Assembly (NCBI RefSeq): GCF_000252125.1
Contig: NZ_AHKF01000004.1
Span: forward strand, 1-64,000
Source of the DNA: Flavobacterium frigoris PS1
GTDB taxonomy: Bacteria > Bacteroidota > Bacteroidia > Flavobacteriales > Flavobacteriaceae
Direction: 5' to 3'
Length of the DNA stretch: 64,000 nucleotides
The notes under the pieces were generated by a model that made no database searches, was not told the DNA's origin, and saw only the letters and a program-made list of their open reading frames with translations. Positions 9,013 through 17,740 of this stretch are shown here, in pieces. Numbering within the stretch: position 1 is the stretch's first letter; each line of letters starts with the position of its first letter. The translations under genes were made by a program, and so were the position numbers.

Positions 9013-10275
9013 TTAGGTTTTTTGTTTTTTCTTTCTAGCAGCAGGGAATAGCACGTTATTCAGTATCAATCGATAGCCTGGCGAATTAGGATGCAAATCC
9101 AAAACAGTAGGACTATCTCCCACATGATGTTGAAAATCCTCGGGGTCATGACCTCCAAAAAAAGTAAACATTCCTTTGCCTTTTTCACCGTGGATATAAC
9201 GTGCTTCACCATTAAGTTCGCAACTTCCCATAATCAACACATTAGACTTTATTAACGCAGCATCAAAAGAAGTCGTCTGCCCCATAAACCCCTTTACCAA
9301 CTGAGTATGATTTTGACACAACATACTAGAAACAGGATCCCATTTTGCAGAAAATTCCATCAGCGTAAAATAATCTTTATCCATCGGAATTCTTCTCTTT
9401 TCGGTCATGTCAATATCCGAAAATTCATATTTCTCTGGTCTTCTCTCCAATATGAAATCTTTAAAGGCAAAGGAATTACCATAATTCATCTTCGACTGAT
9501 AATTTGCTTCACTTTGATCCCCGTCAAACATAGGTTCGCATATATCAACTCCATCAGCTGCCAAAGCAATATCAAAACTATCAGTTGCAGAACACATCGC
9601 AAACATGAATCCACCACCAATAACAAAATTCTTAATTTTATTAGCAACAGCTAATTTTTCTTGGGATACTTTTTTATACCCTAATTTAATAGCTAGTTCC
9701 TCTGCTTCATTTTTTTGCTCAATATACCAAGGCACATTTCTATACGCACCAAAAAACTTTCCGTACTGTCCTGTAAAATCCTCGTGGTGCAAATGCAGCC
9801 AATCATAAAGCACTAACTGATCACTTAAAACTTCCTCATCATAAATTGCTGTAAATGGAATTTCGGCATATGTTAAAACTAAAGTAACCGCATCATCCCA
9901 TGGCTTTTTGCCTTTCGGAGTGTAAACGGCAATTTTTGGTGCCTTTTCAAGAATAACGGTTTCCATATTTTGCGATGGACTAGAAATTACTGCAAGAATC
10001 TTTTCTTCTTCACTATCTGAAAGAATTTCAAAACTCACTCCGCGAATCTGGCATTCCTTTCGTATTTCTGATACATCTGGTAATAAAAATGACCCACCAC
10101 GATAATTGAGTAACCAACTGGCCTTGTAATTTTTTTCTAAACACCAAAATGTAATCCCATACGCTTTCAGATGATTCTGTTGCGAATTATCATCCATAGG
10201 TAACAAAATAAAAGAAGCTTTTGTACCCATTGAAATTAATAAGAAAAAGAAACACACTATATTTTTGGACAACAT
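9013..10275 (-). CDS. Secreted amidotransferase-like protein (often named asparagine synthetase B)
   Basis: 420 residues with a signal peptide (1-20, ending TKAS). Flavobacterial homologues are commonly labelled asparagine synthetase B, but I see neither an N-terminal Cys nor the synthetase PPi loop. Instead the middle holds GGGFMFAMCSATDSFD, a nucleophile-elbow-like turn around a Cys as in class I amidotransferase or DJ-1 folds, and the C-terminal part has FFGGHDPEDFQHHVGD, rich in His and Asp. A -7 box (TATCTTTG on the minus strand, 10300-10293) precedes it. I would call it a periplasmic protein of unknown activity. Confidence 0.7.
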   Translation of the reverse strand: MLSKNIVCFFFLLISMGTKASFILLPMDDNSQQNHLKAYGITFWCLEKNYKASWLLNYRGGSFLLPDVSEIRKECQIRGVSFEILSDSEEEKILAVISSPSQNMETVILEKAPKIAVYTPKGKKPWDDAVTLVLTYAEIPFTAIYDEEVLSDQLVLYDWLHLHHEDFTGQYGKFFGAYRNVPWYIEQKNEAEELAIKLGYKKVSQEKLAVANKIKNFVIGGGFMFAMCSATDSFDIALAADGVDICEPMFDGDQSEANYQSKMNYGNSFAFKDFILERRPEKYEFSDIDMTEKRRIPMDKDYFTLMEFSAKWDPVSSMLCQNHTQLVKGFMGQTTSFDAALIKSNVLIMGSCELNGEARYIHGEKGKGMFTFFGGHDPEDFQHHVGDSPTVLDLHPNSPGYRLILNNVLFPAARKKKQKT

Positions 10276-10378
10276 TTTAAACTATTTTATATCAAAGATA
10301 GAAAAGGAAAAGCTTTAAATTACTTAAAACTAGCTTTAAAAAGAAACTGAATTATAAAGAATATATCAAACAATAAAA

Positions 10379-10426
10379 AACACGTAAAAACACGCGCACA
10401 TAACTAGATTGTAAATCTTAAATTTG
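10379..10426 (+). promoter_or_regulatory. Promoter of the first 41-residue peptide with AACACG repeats
   Basis: Two AACACG units at 10379 and 10389 are one helical turn apart. AAACACG (10388-10394) begins exactly 31 bases before the -7 box TAAATTTG (10419-10426). No TTG stands in the -33 place. The promoter of the second peptide gene has the same AAACACG and TTAAATTTG elements at the same distance. Confidence 0.6.
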
Positions 10427-10460
10427 TTTAAGTTATTAGTAATCATAAAGAAAAGCCACC

Positions 10461-10586
10461 ATGAATATCAACAACAATCCCAGCACATTTAATAGTTTCA
10501 ACATCCTTAAAAAAGTAGGTGCCTTAGTGCTCGTAACCCTTATTATTGCTTTTTACGCTTTGTCAATAAATTTTCTTCTTTCATGA
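10461..10586 (+). CDS. Small one-helix membrane peptide, copy 1
   Basis: A 41-residue open frame: a polar Asn-rich start, then FNILKKVGALVLVTLIIAFY forming one membrane helix, then a short tail. It is supported by a close relative of identical length 300 bases downstream (10887-11012) that matches in layout and residues (KK/QK-x-G, LLL or VLV, FY-x-LSI). Each copy has its own promoter. I know no family for it. Location beside a two-component operon suggests a membrane-signalling partner or target; that is inference. Confidence 0.7.
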   Translation: MNINNNPSTFNSFNILKKVGALVLVTLIIAFYALSINFLLS

Positions 10587-10821
10587 TTTTTAATACTTTG
10601 AAAAGAATCCTTTTTTTTTATTGATTGAAATCTCATGATCTATCCATGAAACTCTTCATGGGCAAAAATCTATAAACCAGCAATTTCAAATACTACTAAA
10701 CATACGACCACAAAATACCTCTATCTTAAGATTCGCTTTTAAGCAATGTAATTAAAAAATGTGGTCAGTCACAAAAAAGTATTCCCTAAATACACTTCTA
10801 AAAGAAATTAGAAACAGGTAT

Positions 10822-10860
10822 AAACACGTATGCCCATATTAAATACTAGTATTAAATTTG
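10822..10860 (+). promoter_or_regulatory. Promoter of the second 41-residue peptide
   Basis: AAACACG (10822-10828) and TAAATTTG (10853-10860) are 31 bases apart start to start, as in the first peptide's promoter. The bases between are largely different, so the shared parts are likely functional. The stretch 10587-10821 holds only a hairpin CCATGAA/TTCATGG (10644-10661) without a T tract. Confidence 0.6.
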
Positions 10861-10886
10861 GACATAAAAATTAAAAAAACGTCTTT

Positions 10887-11012
10887 ATGAACCACGATGA
10901 AGAAAAAAACCCCTTCAAAAGCTTAAAATTAGTGCAAAAACTAGGGCTCTTACTACTGATAATCACTATTATAACATTTTATGTCCTTTCAATTCAACAC
11001 ATAATGCAGTAA
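10887..11012 (+). CDS. Small one-helix membrane peptide, copy 2
   Basis: A 41-residue frame starting MNHDEEKNPFKSLKLVQKLG, then a hydrophobic helix (LLLLIITIITFYVLSI) and a short tail. It is a diverged tandem relative of the 10461-10586 peptide with the same length, a charged N-terminus and a membrane C-terminal half. It converges on the response regulator gene 43 bases away. The conserved length, helix position and promoter elements argue that both are real genes in spite of their size. Function unknown. Confidence 0.7.
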   Translation: MNHDEEKNPFKSLKLVQKLGLLLLIITIITFYVLSIQHIMQ

Positions 11013-11055
11013 TACCGAAACCTTAAAATTATCCCATTTAAAAATGGAATATCCC

Positions 11056-11718
11056 TTATTCAATAATTACGATATCATTTTGCATCGCATAAACGACTAA
11101 TCCCGCACTATTTTTCGACCCGGTCTTAAGTAGTAAATTATTTCTGTGCCCTTCTACAGTTCTTGGACTTATAAAAAGTATTTCGCCAATTTCTAAATTA
11201 GTCTTTTGCTCACAAATTAATTGCAGTACTTCTATTTCCCTGCTAGTAAGAAAATTACTATCCAGCGTACTTTTATTATTTTTAGAAATGGAGTCTGTTT
11301 GTTTAATTACCTTAAGAACCTTTTCATTATAATAAAAACCTTTTAATGCAACTTGATTAATGGTTTTCAAGAGTTCTTGAGGTGTGGTGTTCTTTACCAA
11401 ATAAGATACTGCACCCACATTAATCATATTCGCTACAAAAGAAGGCGTATCGTAGCTGGTCAATGCAATAATTTTTATTTCTGGAAACTCCTTGTGTAAA
11501 ATTTTAGTCGCTTCTACACCATTTAATAATGGCATTTTTAAATCCATAATAATAATGTCAGGATGACTCTCGTTTTCGTTCAAAAAAGTGATAAGCTCCG
11601 CCCCATTAGAAGCTTCCTGAATAATATCGATATTTTCTTCCCTGCCCAAAAGAAAGGATATCCCTTTCCTAAACAGTACTTCATCGTCAACTAACATTAT
11701 TCTGATACGATCATCCAT
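11056..11718 (-). CDS. NarL/FixJ-type response regulator
   Basis: 220 residues. Receiver domain (1-125) with D11/D12, phospho-acceptor D59 (IIIMDLKMP), T87 and K109; LuxR-type helix-turn-helix at about 155-215 (LTSREIEVLQLI, then SPRTVEGHRNNL). It is the last gene of the minus-strand operon and starts 3 bases after the sensor kinase stop, so it is almost certainly the partner of that kinase. Possible targets are the two peptide promoters immediately downstream that share AAACACG; this is inference. Confidence 0.93.
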   Translation of the reverse strand: MDDRIRIMLVDDEVLFRKGISFLLGREENIDIIQEASNGAELITFLNENESHPDIIIMDLKMPLLNGVEATKILHKEFPEIKIIALTSYDTPSFVANMINVGAVSYLVKNTTPQELLKTINQVALKGFYYNEKVLKVIKQTDSISKNNKSTLDSNFLTSREIEVLQLICEQKTNLEIGEILFISPRTVEGHRNNLLLKTGSKNSAGLVVYAMQNDIVIIE

Positions 11719-11721
11719 AGT

Positions 11722-12513
11722 TTAAAAATTAAAAACAACTTGTATTCCTTTATTTAATTCTGATTCAAAGGTTATCATTCCATTTAACAAATCTACTCTA
11801 CTTTCAATATTTTTCATCCCAAGTCCATTTTTATTTTCCTTGGAATTGACATCAAAACCAACACCATCATCCGAATATCTACAATTAACTCCTCCATTTA
11901 TATTTTCGAATAAAACGCTTATGTTCTTAGCTTTTCCGTGTCGCAGAGAATTATTCATAAGCTCCTGTAAAATCCTAAAAACATGTAGATGTCTGTCATT
12001 ATCCGCTTTGTCAAATTCCACTTCATTCTTGTAATTAACCTGCACGGCTTTACTACATATAAATTCTAAACATAATTCTTCTACACCAGCATCAAGACCA
12101 AACTGATCAAAAACCGGCGGTAATAAATCATGGGCAATCCTTCTGGTATTCTCCAGTGCTTTCCCTACCAAATCAATAATATTTTTCGTGATTTCTGAAA
12201 TCTCATTATCCAATAAATTTGGCGTATTCAACAAATAGCTATTTAAAGAAACAATATTCAATTTAGAACTAATATCATCATGTAGATCTTGCGCAATTCG
12301 TTTTCGTTCGTCTTCCTGAGTAATAATTACAGCTCGTAACTGCTCTCTTTGATGTTGAATCACTAAACTTCTTTTCTCTACCTCCTTTTGGATAATCTTT
12401 TTTCGAGAATAGTAGAAAAAGACAACTAAAACTATTGCGACAACGATAAAGAAAAGAGAACTGTATAAAATAATCAATACTAATTCTTTTTCATAAGCTG
12501 GATTTATTTTCAT
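11722..12513 (-). CDS. Sensor histidine kinase, NarX-like core with one membrane helix
   Basis: 263 residues. One membrane helix at about 11-35, a coiled-coil linker, the HisKA_3 dimerisation domain with H78 in RKRIAQDLHDDISSKLN, and an HATPase domain with N box ELMNNSLRHG and G box DDGVGFD. There is essentially no extracellular sensor domain, so input must come from the membrane or another protein. The tightly linked seven-helix protein encoded just upstream (1-base spacing) is the obvious candidate sensor. Its partner is the response regulator that follows. Confidence 0.93.
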   Translation of the reverse strand: MKINPAYEKELVLIILYSSLFFIVVAIVLVVFFYYSRKKIIQKEVEKRSLVIQHQREQLRAVIITQEDERKRIAQDLHDDISSKLNIVSLNSYLLNTPNLLDNEISEITKNIIDLVGKALENTRRIAHDLLPPVFDQFGLDAGVEELCLEFICSKAVQVNYKNEVEFDKADNDRHLHVFRILQELMNNSLRHGKAKNISVLFENINGGVNCRYSDDGVGFDVNSKENKNGLGMKNIESRVDLLNGMITFESELNKGIQVVFNF

Positions 12514-12514
12514 C

Positions 12515-13150
12515 TTAACTATTTAATTTCTTTTTTGAATAACTTTTTTTCCATTCTACAAATATGAATACGTGATAAACGATGTATAGAAAGGAATTGA
12601 AAATCCAAGGCAGTTGATTTATTTCCGGATTTAAGGAAATCATAAAATTTCCTGCAAGAAACAAAATCGTACTCCCAAATAAATACATGACTACACCTAT
12701 ATTAATATAGTAGAACTCTTTCTTTTCATTTAATAGATTAAAAAAATGAAAAACGGCATATATAATGATCACAAAAGAAGTTACGAATATTTCAAGCAAA
12801 TTGAATTCAAAAAACAAACTTGGGTTATTAAAATACTGCCATCCCAAAATTAATAAAACTGTAATCGAAGCTCCTTTAACTATTTTTCTCTGCAAATCTA
12901 CTTTCTTCAGTAGGTTGAAATAAAATAGGGTCAATATCACAAATTGACCAATGAAATAAAAGTGTGATAAAAACAAATTATTTGTCTTCTGTCGAATTAA
13001 AAGCTCAGACCAAATTTGTACTATAAGAATCAATCCTAAGTAAAAAACAAACAATCTATAAGCTTTCCCTCTATGAGCAATGCTTTTAAAAAAAAGGATG
13101 AAATTCAGTAATAAAAAAAAGTATCCTATGAATGCCAATATTTTATTCAT
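12515..13150 (-). CDS. Seven-helix membrane protein, copy 2
   Basis: 211 residues with about seven hydrophobic helices and little loop sequence. It is a clear paralogue of the protein at 13554-14201; shared blocks are NNLFLSHFYF-x-GQF in helix 3, FNL-x-EIF-x-TSF in helix 5 and KKEFYY-x-NIG in front of helix 6, and YLFGSTILF within it. The conserved His, Tyr and Glu inside the membrane region hint at ligand or metal binding. It lies directly before the sensor kinase, 1 base apart. I do not recognise a named family; a role as separate sensory input is inferred. Confidence 0.8.
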   Translation of the reverse strand: MNKILAFIGYFFLLLNFILFFKSIAHRGKAYRLFVFYLGLILIVQIWSELLIRQKTNNLFLSHFYFIGQFVILTLFYFNLLKKVDLQRKIVKGASITVLLILGWQYFNNPSLFFEFNLLEIFVTSFVIIIYAVFHFFNLLNEKKEFYYINIGVVMYLFGSTILFLAGNFMISLNPEINQLPWIFNSFLYIVYHVFIFVEWKKSYSKKKLNS

Positions 13151-13155
13151 GCGGT

Positions 13156-13469
13156 TTAAGTTAATAAAGGACTTGATGGGTCACAATCAGTTGGACACGG
13201 TCGCGTAAAATCATAAATATCATCTTGCTCTTCCTCATTAGTGCTAACACCAACAGTAATCATATCTTCATAAATTCCCCTATCTGGATTATATTTAGTC
13301 CCAACAATCATAAGTTTCTTCACATTATTATCATCAACCACAATATAAGCTCTCACAGCATTGTCACCTTCAACATGTCAGCTTTTCCATTTAGAAAACC
13401 AGCTGACCAATAATCTTTCGTGCAATTCGAGTTTTTTTTATTATTTACTAAATGTATTTCCTTTACCAT
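13156..13469 (-). pseudogene. Frameshifted copy of the small soluble protein
   Basis: The C-terminal part (from VRAYIVVDDN to DPSSPLLT) matches the intact 144-residue neighbour: both have VRAY, VGTKYNP, YED, DDIYDF and PCP..DPSSPL. Upstream, a second frame from ATG at 13469 reads to DYWSAGFLNGKADMLKV and stops at 13353. One missing base near 13370 would join ADML to EGDNAVRAY, which aligns with the neighbour. So the gene is broken by a single-base deletion, or the assembly has an error there. The N-terminus is also shorter than in the intact copy. Confidence 0.65.
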
Positions 13470-13553
13470 TAATGTTAATTAAAAAAACTACTCCAAATAT
13501 TAAAACACAAAAGCATACTGCTATTTAGGCAACTAACAAAGATTGGCTTATCA

Positions 13554-14201
13554 TTATTCTATGGTAAGTTGTTCTTTTTTTGAAAAAGTCTTATACCATT
13601 CAAAAGCAATAAATAGCTGGTAAATAACATACAATAAAGCATTGGTTACCCAAGTTATTTTACTCATTTCAGCACTCATTAAAGCAGTAAGATTACCTAC
13701 AAAAAACAGAATTGTGCTACCAAATAAATAGAGCATTATACCAATGTTTAAATAATAGAATTCCTTTTTACCACTTAACATATTGTAAAAATGAAAAACG
13801 CTATAAATAACTAATAGGAAAGAGGTTAAAAATATTTCGAACAAATTAAATTTAAAAAGCAAACTAGTATCTAAACTGTATTGAATCCCTAAAATAAAAA
13901 AGCAGCATATAAAACCAATATTTATAATTTTCTTTTGTAAAGAATTGGTAAAAAGTGATTTATAAAAGAGACTTAGCACTATAAATTGGCCTAAAAAATA
14001 AAAATGAGATAAAAAAAGATTGTTAATATTTAAACTTTGTAAAAAGAAAGATGGCAACTGGACAACTAAAATAATTAAAAGATAAATCGTAAATATTTTA
14101 AAAGCTCTGCCCTGTATCATAAATTTTAAACTAAATAAAATAAAATTTACAAATAGAAGAAAACAACCAATATTAGCCAATAAATCCCAAATATAGCTCA
14201 T
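13554..14201 (-). CDS. Seven-helix membrane protein, copy 1
   Basis: 215 residues, about seven membrane helices, Phe- and Leu-rich. It is the paralogue of the 12515-13150 protein over its whole length, with the same LSHFYFLGQF, EIFLTSF and EFYYLNIG blocks. It begins 2 bases after the 144-residue soluble protein gene, so the pair is translated together, and this pair is repeated once downstream in the operon. No enzyme motif is visible. Function unknown; probably part of the sensory complex of the linked kinase. Confidence 0.8.
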   Translation of the reverse strand: MSYIWDLLANIGCFLLFVNFILFSLKFMIQGRAFKIFTIYLLIILVVQLPSFFLQSLNINNLFLSHFYFLGQFIVLSLFYKSLFTNSLQKKIINIGFICCFFILGIQYSLDTSLLFKFNLFEIFLTSFLLVIYSVFHFYNMLSGKKEFYYLNIGIMLYLFGSTILFFVGNLTALMSAEMSKITWVTNALLYVIYQLFIAFEWYKTFSKKEQLTIE

Positions 14202-14203
14202 AC

Positions 14204-14638
14204 TTAAACTTCTAAAGGACTACTAGGGTCATTATAAGGAGGGCACGGTTTTGTAAAATCATAGATATCATCAGCTTGTTCCCCAACACTTACATCTTTA
14301 CCAGGAGTAGTGATTAGATCTTCGTATATTTTTGTTTCAGGATTATATTTTGTCCCTACAAACATTAACTTTTCGATATAAGTTGGTTTATCACCTTTCT
14401 GCTCAGCCTTCACTTTTTGAACACCAATATAGGCTCGAACATGAGTTCCCCCTTCTTCTAATAATTCTTTTAAATCAACTGCTGGAATTAAAAAAGCGTT
14501 TAACTCATGATGTTTATTGTATTTACCTTCTCTTTGAGTCCAGCGTTTCGCCCATTTTTGAGCGGTTTTTAATGGAATTGAGTTAATTGCAAATCCCACT
14601 TTTTCCGATAATTTTTCCAATGTGTTTTCTTTAGACAT
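14204..14638 (-). CDS. Small soluble protein paired with the seven-helix protein
   Basis: 144 residues without signal peptide. N-terminal half is helical and basic (TAQKWAKRWTQREGKYNKHH), the middle has AFLIPAVDLKELLEEGG, followed by beta-rich HVRAYIGVQ and VGTKYNPETKIYEDLI, and a tail DDIYDFTKPCPPYNDPSSPL with two prolines and a Cys. First gene of the six-gene operon. A second, broken copy follows the first membrane protein, so soluble plus membrane protein form a duplicated unit. I do not know the family. Confidence 0.75.
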   Translation of the reverse strand: MSKENTLEKLSEKVGFAINSIPLKTAQKWAKRWTQREGKYNKHHELNAFLIPAVDLKELLEEGGTHVRAYIGVQKVKAEQKGDKPTYIEKLMFVGTKYNPETKIYEDLITTPGKDVSVGEQADDIYDFTKPCPPYNDPSSPLEV

Positions 14639-14811
14639 TAATATTTATTTTTTCAGTTCTTAAAAATCTAGTTATCAAAGAATATATTATACCGCTAAAG
14701 TAGTATTTTTTACGTTTTTAACATAAAAATACTGCAATTTATTAGTTGAAAAACGACGCAAAACACTTGGCATACTTCTACAAAAAATTCACTTAAAAAA
14801 TAAGGCCCAAA

Positions 14812-14835
14812 AAAAGCCTGTTAAAACAGGCTTTT
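14812..14835 (-). terminator. Terminator of dnaB
   Basis: An 11-base stem, AAAAGCCTGTT with AACAGGCTTTT, and a 2-base core. On the minus strand it is followed by a T tract, and it lies 8 bases beyond the dnaB stop. The spacer 14639-14811 holds nothing else clear. Confidence 0.85.
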
Positions 14836-14842
14836 ATATTAT

Positions 14843-16387
14843 CTAAAATGGCATATCACTATCATCATCGTCGTCATTCAAATTACTTCCAAAGGCTTCA
14901 TGTGGCGAAGGAAGATTTTTTGTTACAAACGGATTATCATCCTGATTCATTGACGAAGGTAAATCATCATAACCACCAGAATGATCCTCTAGGTTATCAA
15001 ACTTTCCAAGATGTCCAATAAATTTTAATCGAACGTTTTCAATACTACCATTACGGTGTTTTGCAATCATAATTTCTGCCTGACCAGCGGTAGGTGAAGC
15101 TTCATCATCATCCCACTCATCAATTTTATAGTATTCAGGACGATATAAAAAGGACACGATATCCGCATCTTGCTCAATCGCACCCGATTCACGAAGGTCA
15201 GAAAGCAAAGGTCTTTTACTAGATCCACGAGTCTCAACGGCACGCGATAATTGGGAAAGTGCAATAACTGGCACATTCAATTCTTTTGCTAATGCTTTTA
15301 AGTTTCGAGAAATAGTAGAGATTTCTTGTTCTCTATTTCCTCCTCCTTTACCATTTCCTCCGGCAGTCATCAATTGCAAGTAATCTACAATGATGATTCG
15401 GATTCCGTGTTGTGAAACCAAACGTCTTGCTTTGGCACGTAAATCAAAAATAGAGAGCGAAGGCGTATCATCAATAAACAAAGGTGCTTTTTCCAAATTT
15501 TTAACTTTGGTACTCAATTGTTCCCATTCGTGTTTTTCCAGTTTACCTGTACGTAACTTCTCAGACGACAAACCGGTCTCAGACGAAATTAAACGAGTAA
15601 TTAACTGAACTGATGCCATCTCAAGAGAGAATAACGCTACTGGCATTCCATAATCTATTGCCATATTTCTGGCCATAGATAGTACAAAAGCGGTTTTTCC
15701 CATCGCTGGCCTTGCCGCGATAATAATTAAATCACTTGGCTGCCATCCAGATGTAATTTTATCCAGTTTTTCAAAACCGGTAGCCACACCACTCAATCCT
15801 TCTTGACCGGCAATTTCTTCAATACGCTTTTTTGCTTGCAATACTAAACTCTGTGCCGTTTCAGAACTACGTTTAATATTCCCTTGAGTAACCTCATATA
15901 ACTTAGATTCCGCCTTGTCTAATAAATCAAAAACATCGGCTGAGTCGTCATAAGAATCCTCAATTATTTCTGATGAAATACGGATCAAACTGCGTTGAAT
16001 AAATTTCTGAAGAATAATCCTAGAGTGAAATTCAATATGAGCTGATGAGGACACCTTTTGCGTAAGCTGAATCAGGTAGAAATCTCCACCTGCTAAATCT
16101 AATTTGGCATTTTTTTTCAATTGTGCAGAGACTGTCAACAAGTCAATAGGCTGAGTCTCTGTAAACAACTGTACAATTGCTTCAAAAATATGTTTGTGTG
16201 CTTCTTTATAAAAAGCATCCGGCTGTAAAATGTCAATTACGTCATCTACTCCTTTTTTATCAATCATCATGGCACCCAGAACTGCTTCTTCCAGCTCTAA
16301 TACCTGTGGTGGTAACTTCCCCTTTTCGAGGTTTATTATTGTCGTTTTATCAACCTTAATTGGGTTTACATTTTTGAAGTTTTCCAT
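14843..16387 (-). CDS. dnaB: Replicative DNA helicase
   Basis: Hexameric 5'-3' helicase of the replisome. 514 residues: N-terminal DnaB domain (about 22-125), linker, and RecA-like ATPase domain with Walker A ARPAMGKTAF (K231), Walker B IIIVDYLQLM, and the SDLRESGAIEQDADIV motif. The C-terminal tail is acidic (DDDDDSDMPF), common in Bacteroidetes. Length normal and no intein is present. Transcribed alone; a strong terminator follows. Confidence 0.98.
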   Translation of the reverse strand: MENFKNVNPIKVDKTTIINLEKGKLPPQVLELEEAVLGAMMIDKKGVDDVIDILQPDAFYKEAHKHIFEAIVQLFTETQPIDLLTVSAQLKKNAKLDLAGGDFYLIQLTQKVSSSAHIEFHSRIILQKFIQRSLIRISSEIIEDSYDDSADVFDLLDKAESKLYEVTQGNIKRSSETAQSLVLQAKKRIEEIAGQEGLSGVATGFEKLDKITSGWQPSDLIIIAARPAMGKTAFVLSMARNMAIDYGMPVALFSLEMASVQLITRLISSETGLSSEKLRTGKLEKHEWEQLSTKVKNLEKAPLFIDDTPSLSIFDLRAKARRLVSQHGIRIIIVDYLQLMTAGGNGKGGGNREQEISTISRNLKALAKELNVPVIALSQLSRAVETRGSSKRPLLSDLRESGAIEQDADIVSFLYRPEYYKIDEWDDDEASPTAGQAEIMIAKHRNGSIENVRLKFIGHLGKFDNLEDHSGGYDDLPSSMNQDDNPFVTKNLPSPHEAFGSNLNDDDDDSDMPF

Positions 16388-16475
16388 ACAGCGAAAGTAA
16401 CATAAAATTAAAAAATATTGCTGTTGACTTATTACAAATATCTGTTGATAAGTAACTCTTTTTTGTTTATAACCA

Positions 16476-16507
16476 AAAAAAAATCCGAAACGGCGAGGCT
16501 TCGGATT
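16476..16507 (-). terminator. Terminator of accA
   Basis: AATCCGAA (16482-16489) pairs with TTCGGATT (16500-16507), with a 10-base loop. Read on the minus strand it is followed by a long T run. It stands 20 bases after the accA stop. Confidence 0.85.
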
Positions 16508-16527
16508 AGTTCTATGTTTGTAAGATT

Positions 16528-17481
16528 TTACTCTTTATACTCACCCATTTGACTGTATTTATCCATCCTTTGGGCAATTAAGTCCTTTGTTGATAAGTCT
16601 TTCAATTCATTATATCCTTTAGTGATATATTGCTCTACAGTTTTGAATGTGGTCTCTCTATCATAATGCGCTCCTCCTAATGGCTCAGGAATAATATCAT
16701 CAATCAACTTTTGCTTTTTCATGTCAGATGAAGTCAGTTTCAAAGCTTCGGCAGCTTGTTCCTTGTACTCCCAGCTTTTCCATAAAATAGAAGAACATGA
16801 TTCTGGTGAAATAACAGAATACCATGTGTTTTCCAACATATATACTTTGTCTCCTACACCTATTCCCAATGCTCCACCTGAAGCACCTTCACCTACAATA
16901 ATAGTAATAATAGGCACTTTAAGACGAACCATCTCAAATATATTTCTTGCAATCGCTTCTCCTTGTCCGCGTTCTTCTGCTTCTAATCCTGGATAAGCTC
17001 CTGGAGTATCTATTAGCGTTAAAACAGGAATACCAAACTTCTCCGCCATTTTCATCAAGCGCAATGCTTTACGGTATCCTTCAGGATTTGCCATTCCAAA
17101 GTTTCTGTACTGGCGCGTTTTTGTATTGTACCCTTTTTGTTGTCCAACAATCATAAAGGATTGTCCATCAATTTTACCCAAACCACCTATCATGGCTTTA
17201 TCATCTTTAAAGCCTCTATCTCCGTGAAGCTCTAGGAAAGTGTCTCCGCAAAGAGCTCTAATATGGTCTAGAGTGTAAGGCCTACTTGGATGTCTTGACA
17301 ATTGTACACGTTGCCATGCTGTCAAGTTTTTATAAATATGCTTTTTTGTTTCTATTAGTTTCTTGTTGATTTGCTTACACGTATTGGTAACATCAACATC
17401 AGATTCCTGACCGATCACTTGACATTTTGCTAACTGATCTTCTAGTTCTTTTATAGGAAGCTCAAAATCTAAATATTCCAT
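16528..17481 (-). CDS. accA: Acetyl-CoA carboxylase carboxyltransferase alpha subunit
   Basis: Transfers the carboxyl group from biotin to acetyl-CoA, making malonyl-CoA for fatty acid synthesis, with AccD. 317 residues, normal. The N-terminal helical region ([18 protein letters not shown]) and the carboxyltransferase core motifs [22 protein letters not shown] and [15 protein letters not shown] are intact. It is monocistronic here; a -7 box (TATATTTG, 17524-17517 on the minus strand) lies close upstream. Confidence 0.98.
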   Translation of the reverse strand: MEYLDFELPIKELEDQLAKCQVIGQESDVDVTNTCKQINKKLIETKKHIYKNLTAWQRVQLSRHPSRPYTLDHIRALCGDTFLELHGDRGFKDDKAMIGGLGKIDGQSFMIVGQQKGYNTKTRQYRNFGMANPEGYRKALRLMKMAEKFGIPVLTLIDTPGAYPGLEAEERGQGEAIARNIFEMVRLKVPIITIIVGEGASGGALGIGVGDKVYMLENTWYSVISPESCSSILWKSWEYKEQAAEALKLTSSDMKKQKLIDDIIPEPLGGAHYDRETTFKTVEQYITKGYNELKDLSTKDLIAQRMDKYSQMGEYKE

Positions 17482-17740
17482 AGGATTTGTGCGTTTTCGT
17501 TTTTAATTTGGAAGTGCAAATATAAAATATTAAATCATTCATAATGCTATATTTTCTATTTAAGTCTCAAAACCCTGCGCCAACACTTTCAAAAATAGTT
17601 AAATACATTTCAAAAACGGGGGCGTATTTCTATATTTAAAACTGTTAAATAATTCTAAACAAATGCATTAGCTCATTTAAAGATAAGTATGGAAAGTGAT
17701 TTCATATTTGGACTATCAAACCACAATATTTAGTATTTCA

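Noticed and set aside
10644..10661. Hairpin CCATGAA-ACTC-TTCATGG as a terminator of the first peptide
   Set aside because: No T tract follows on either strand, so function is unclear.
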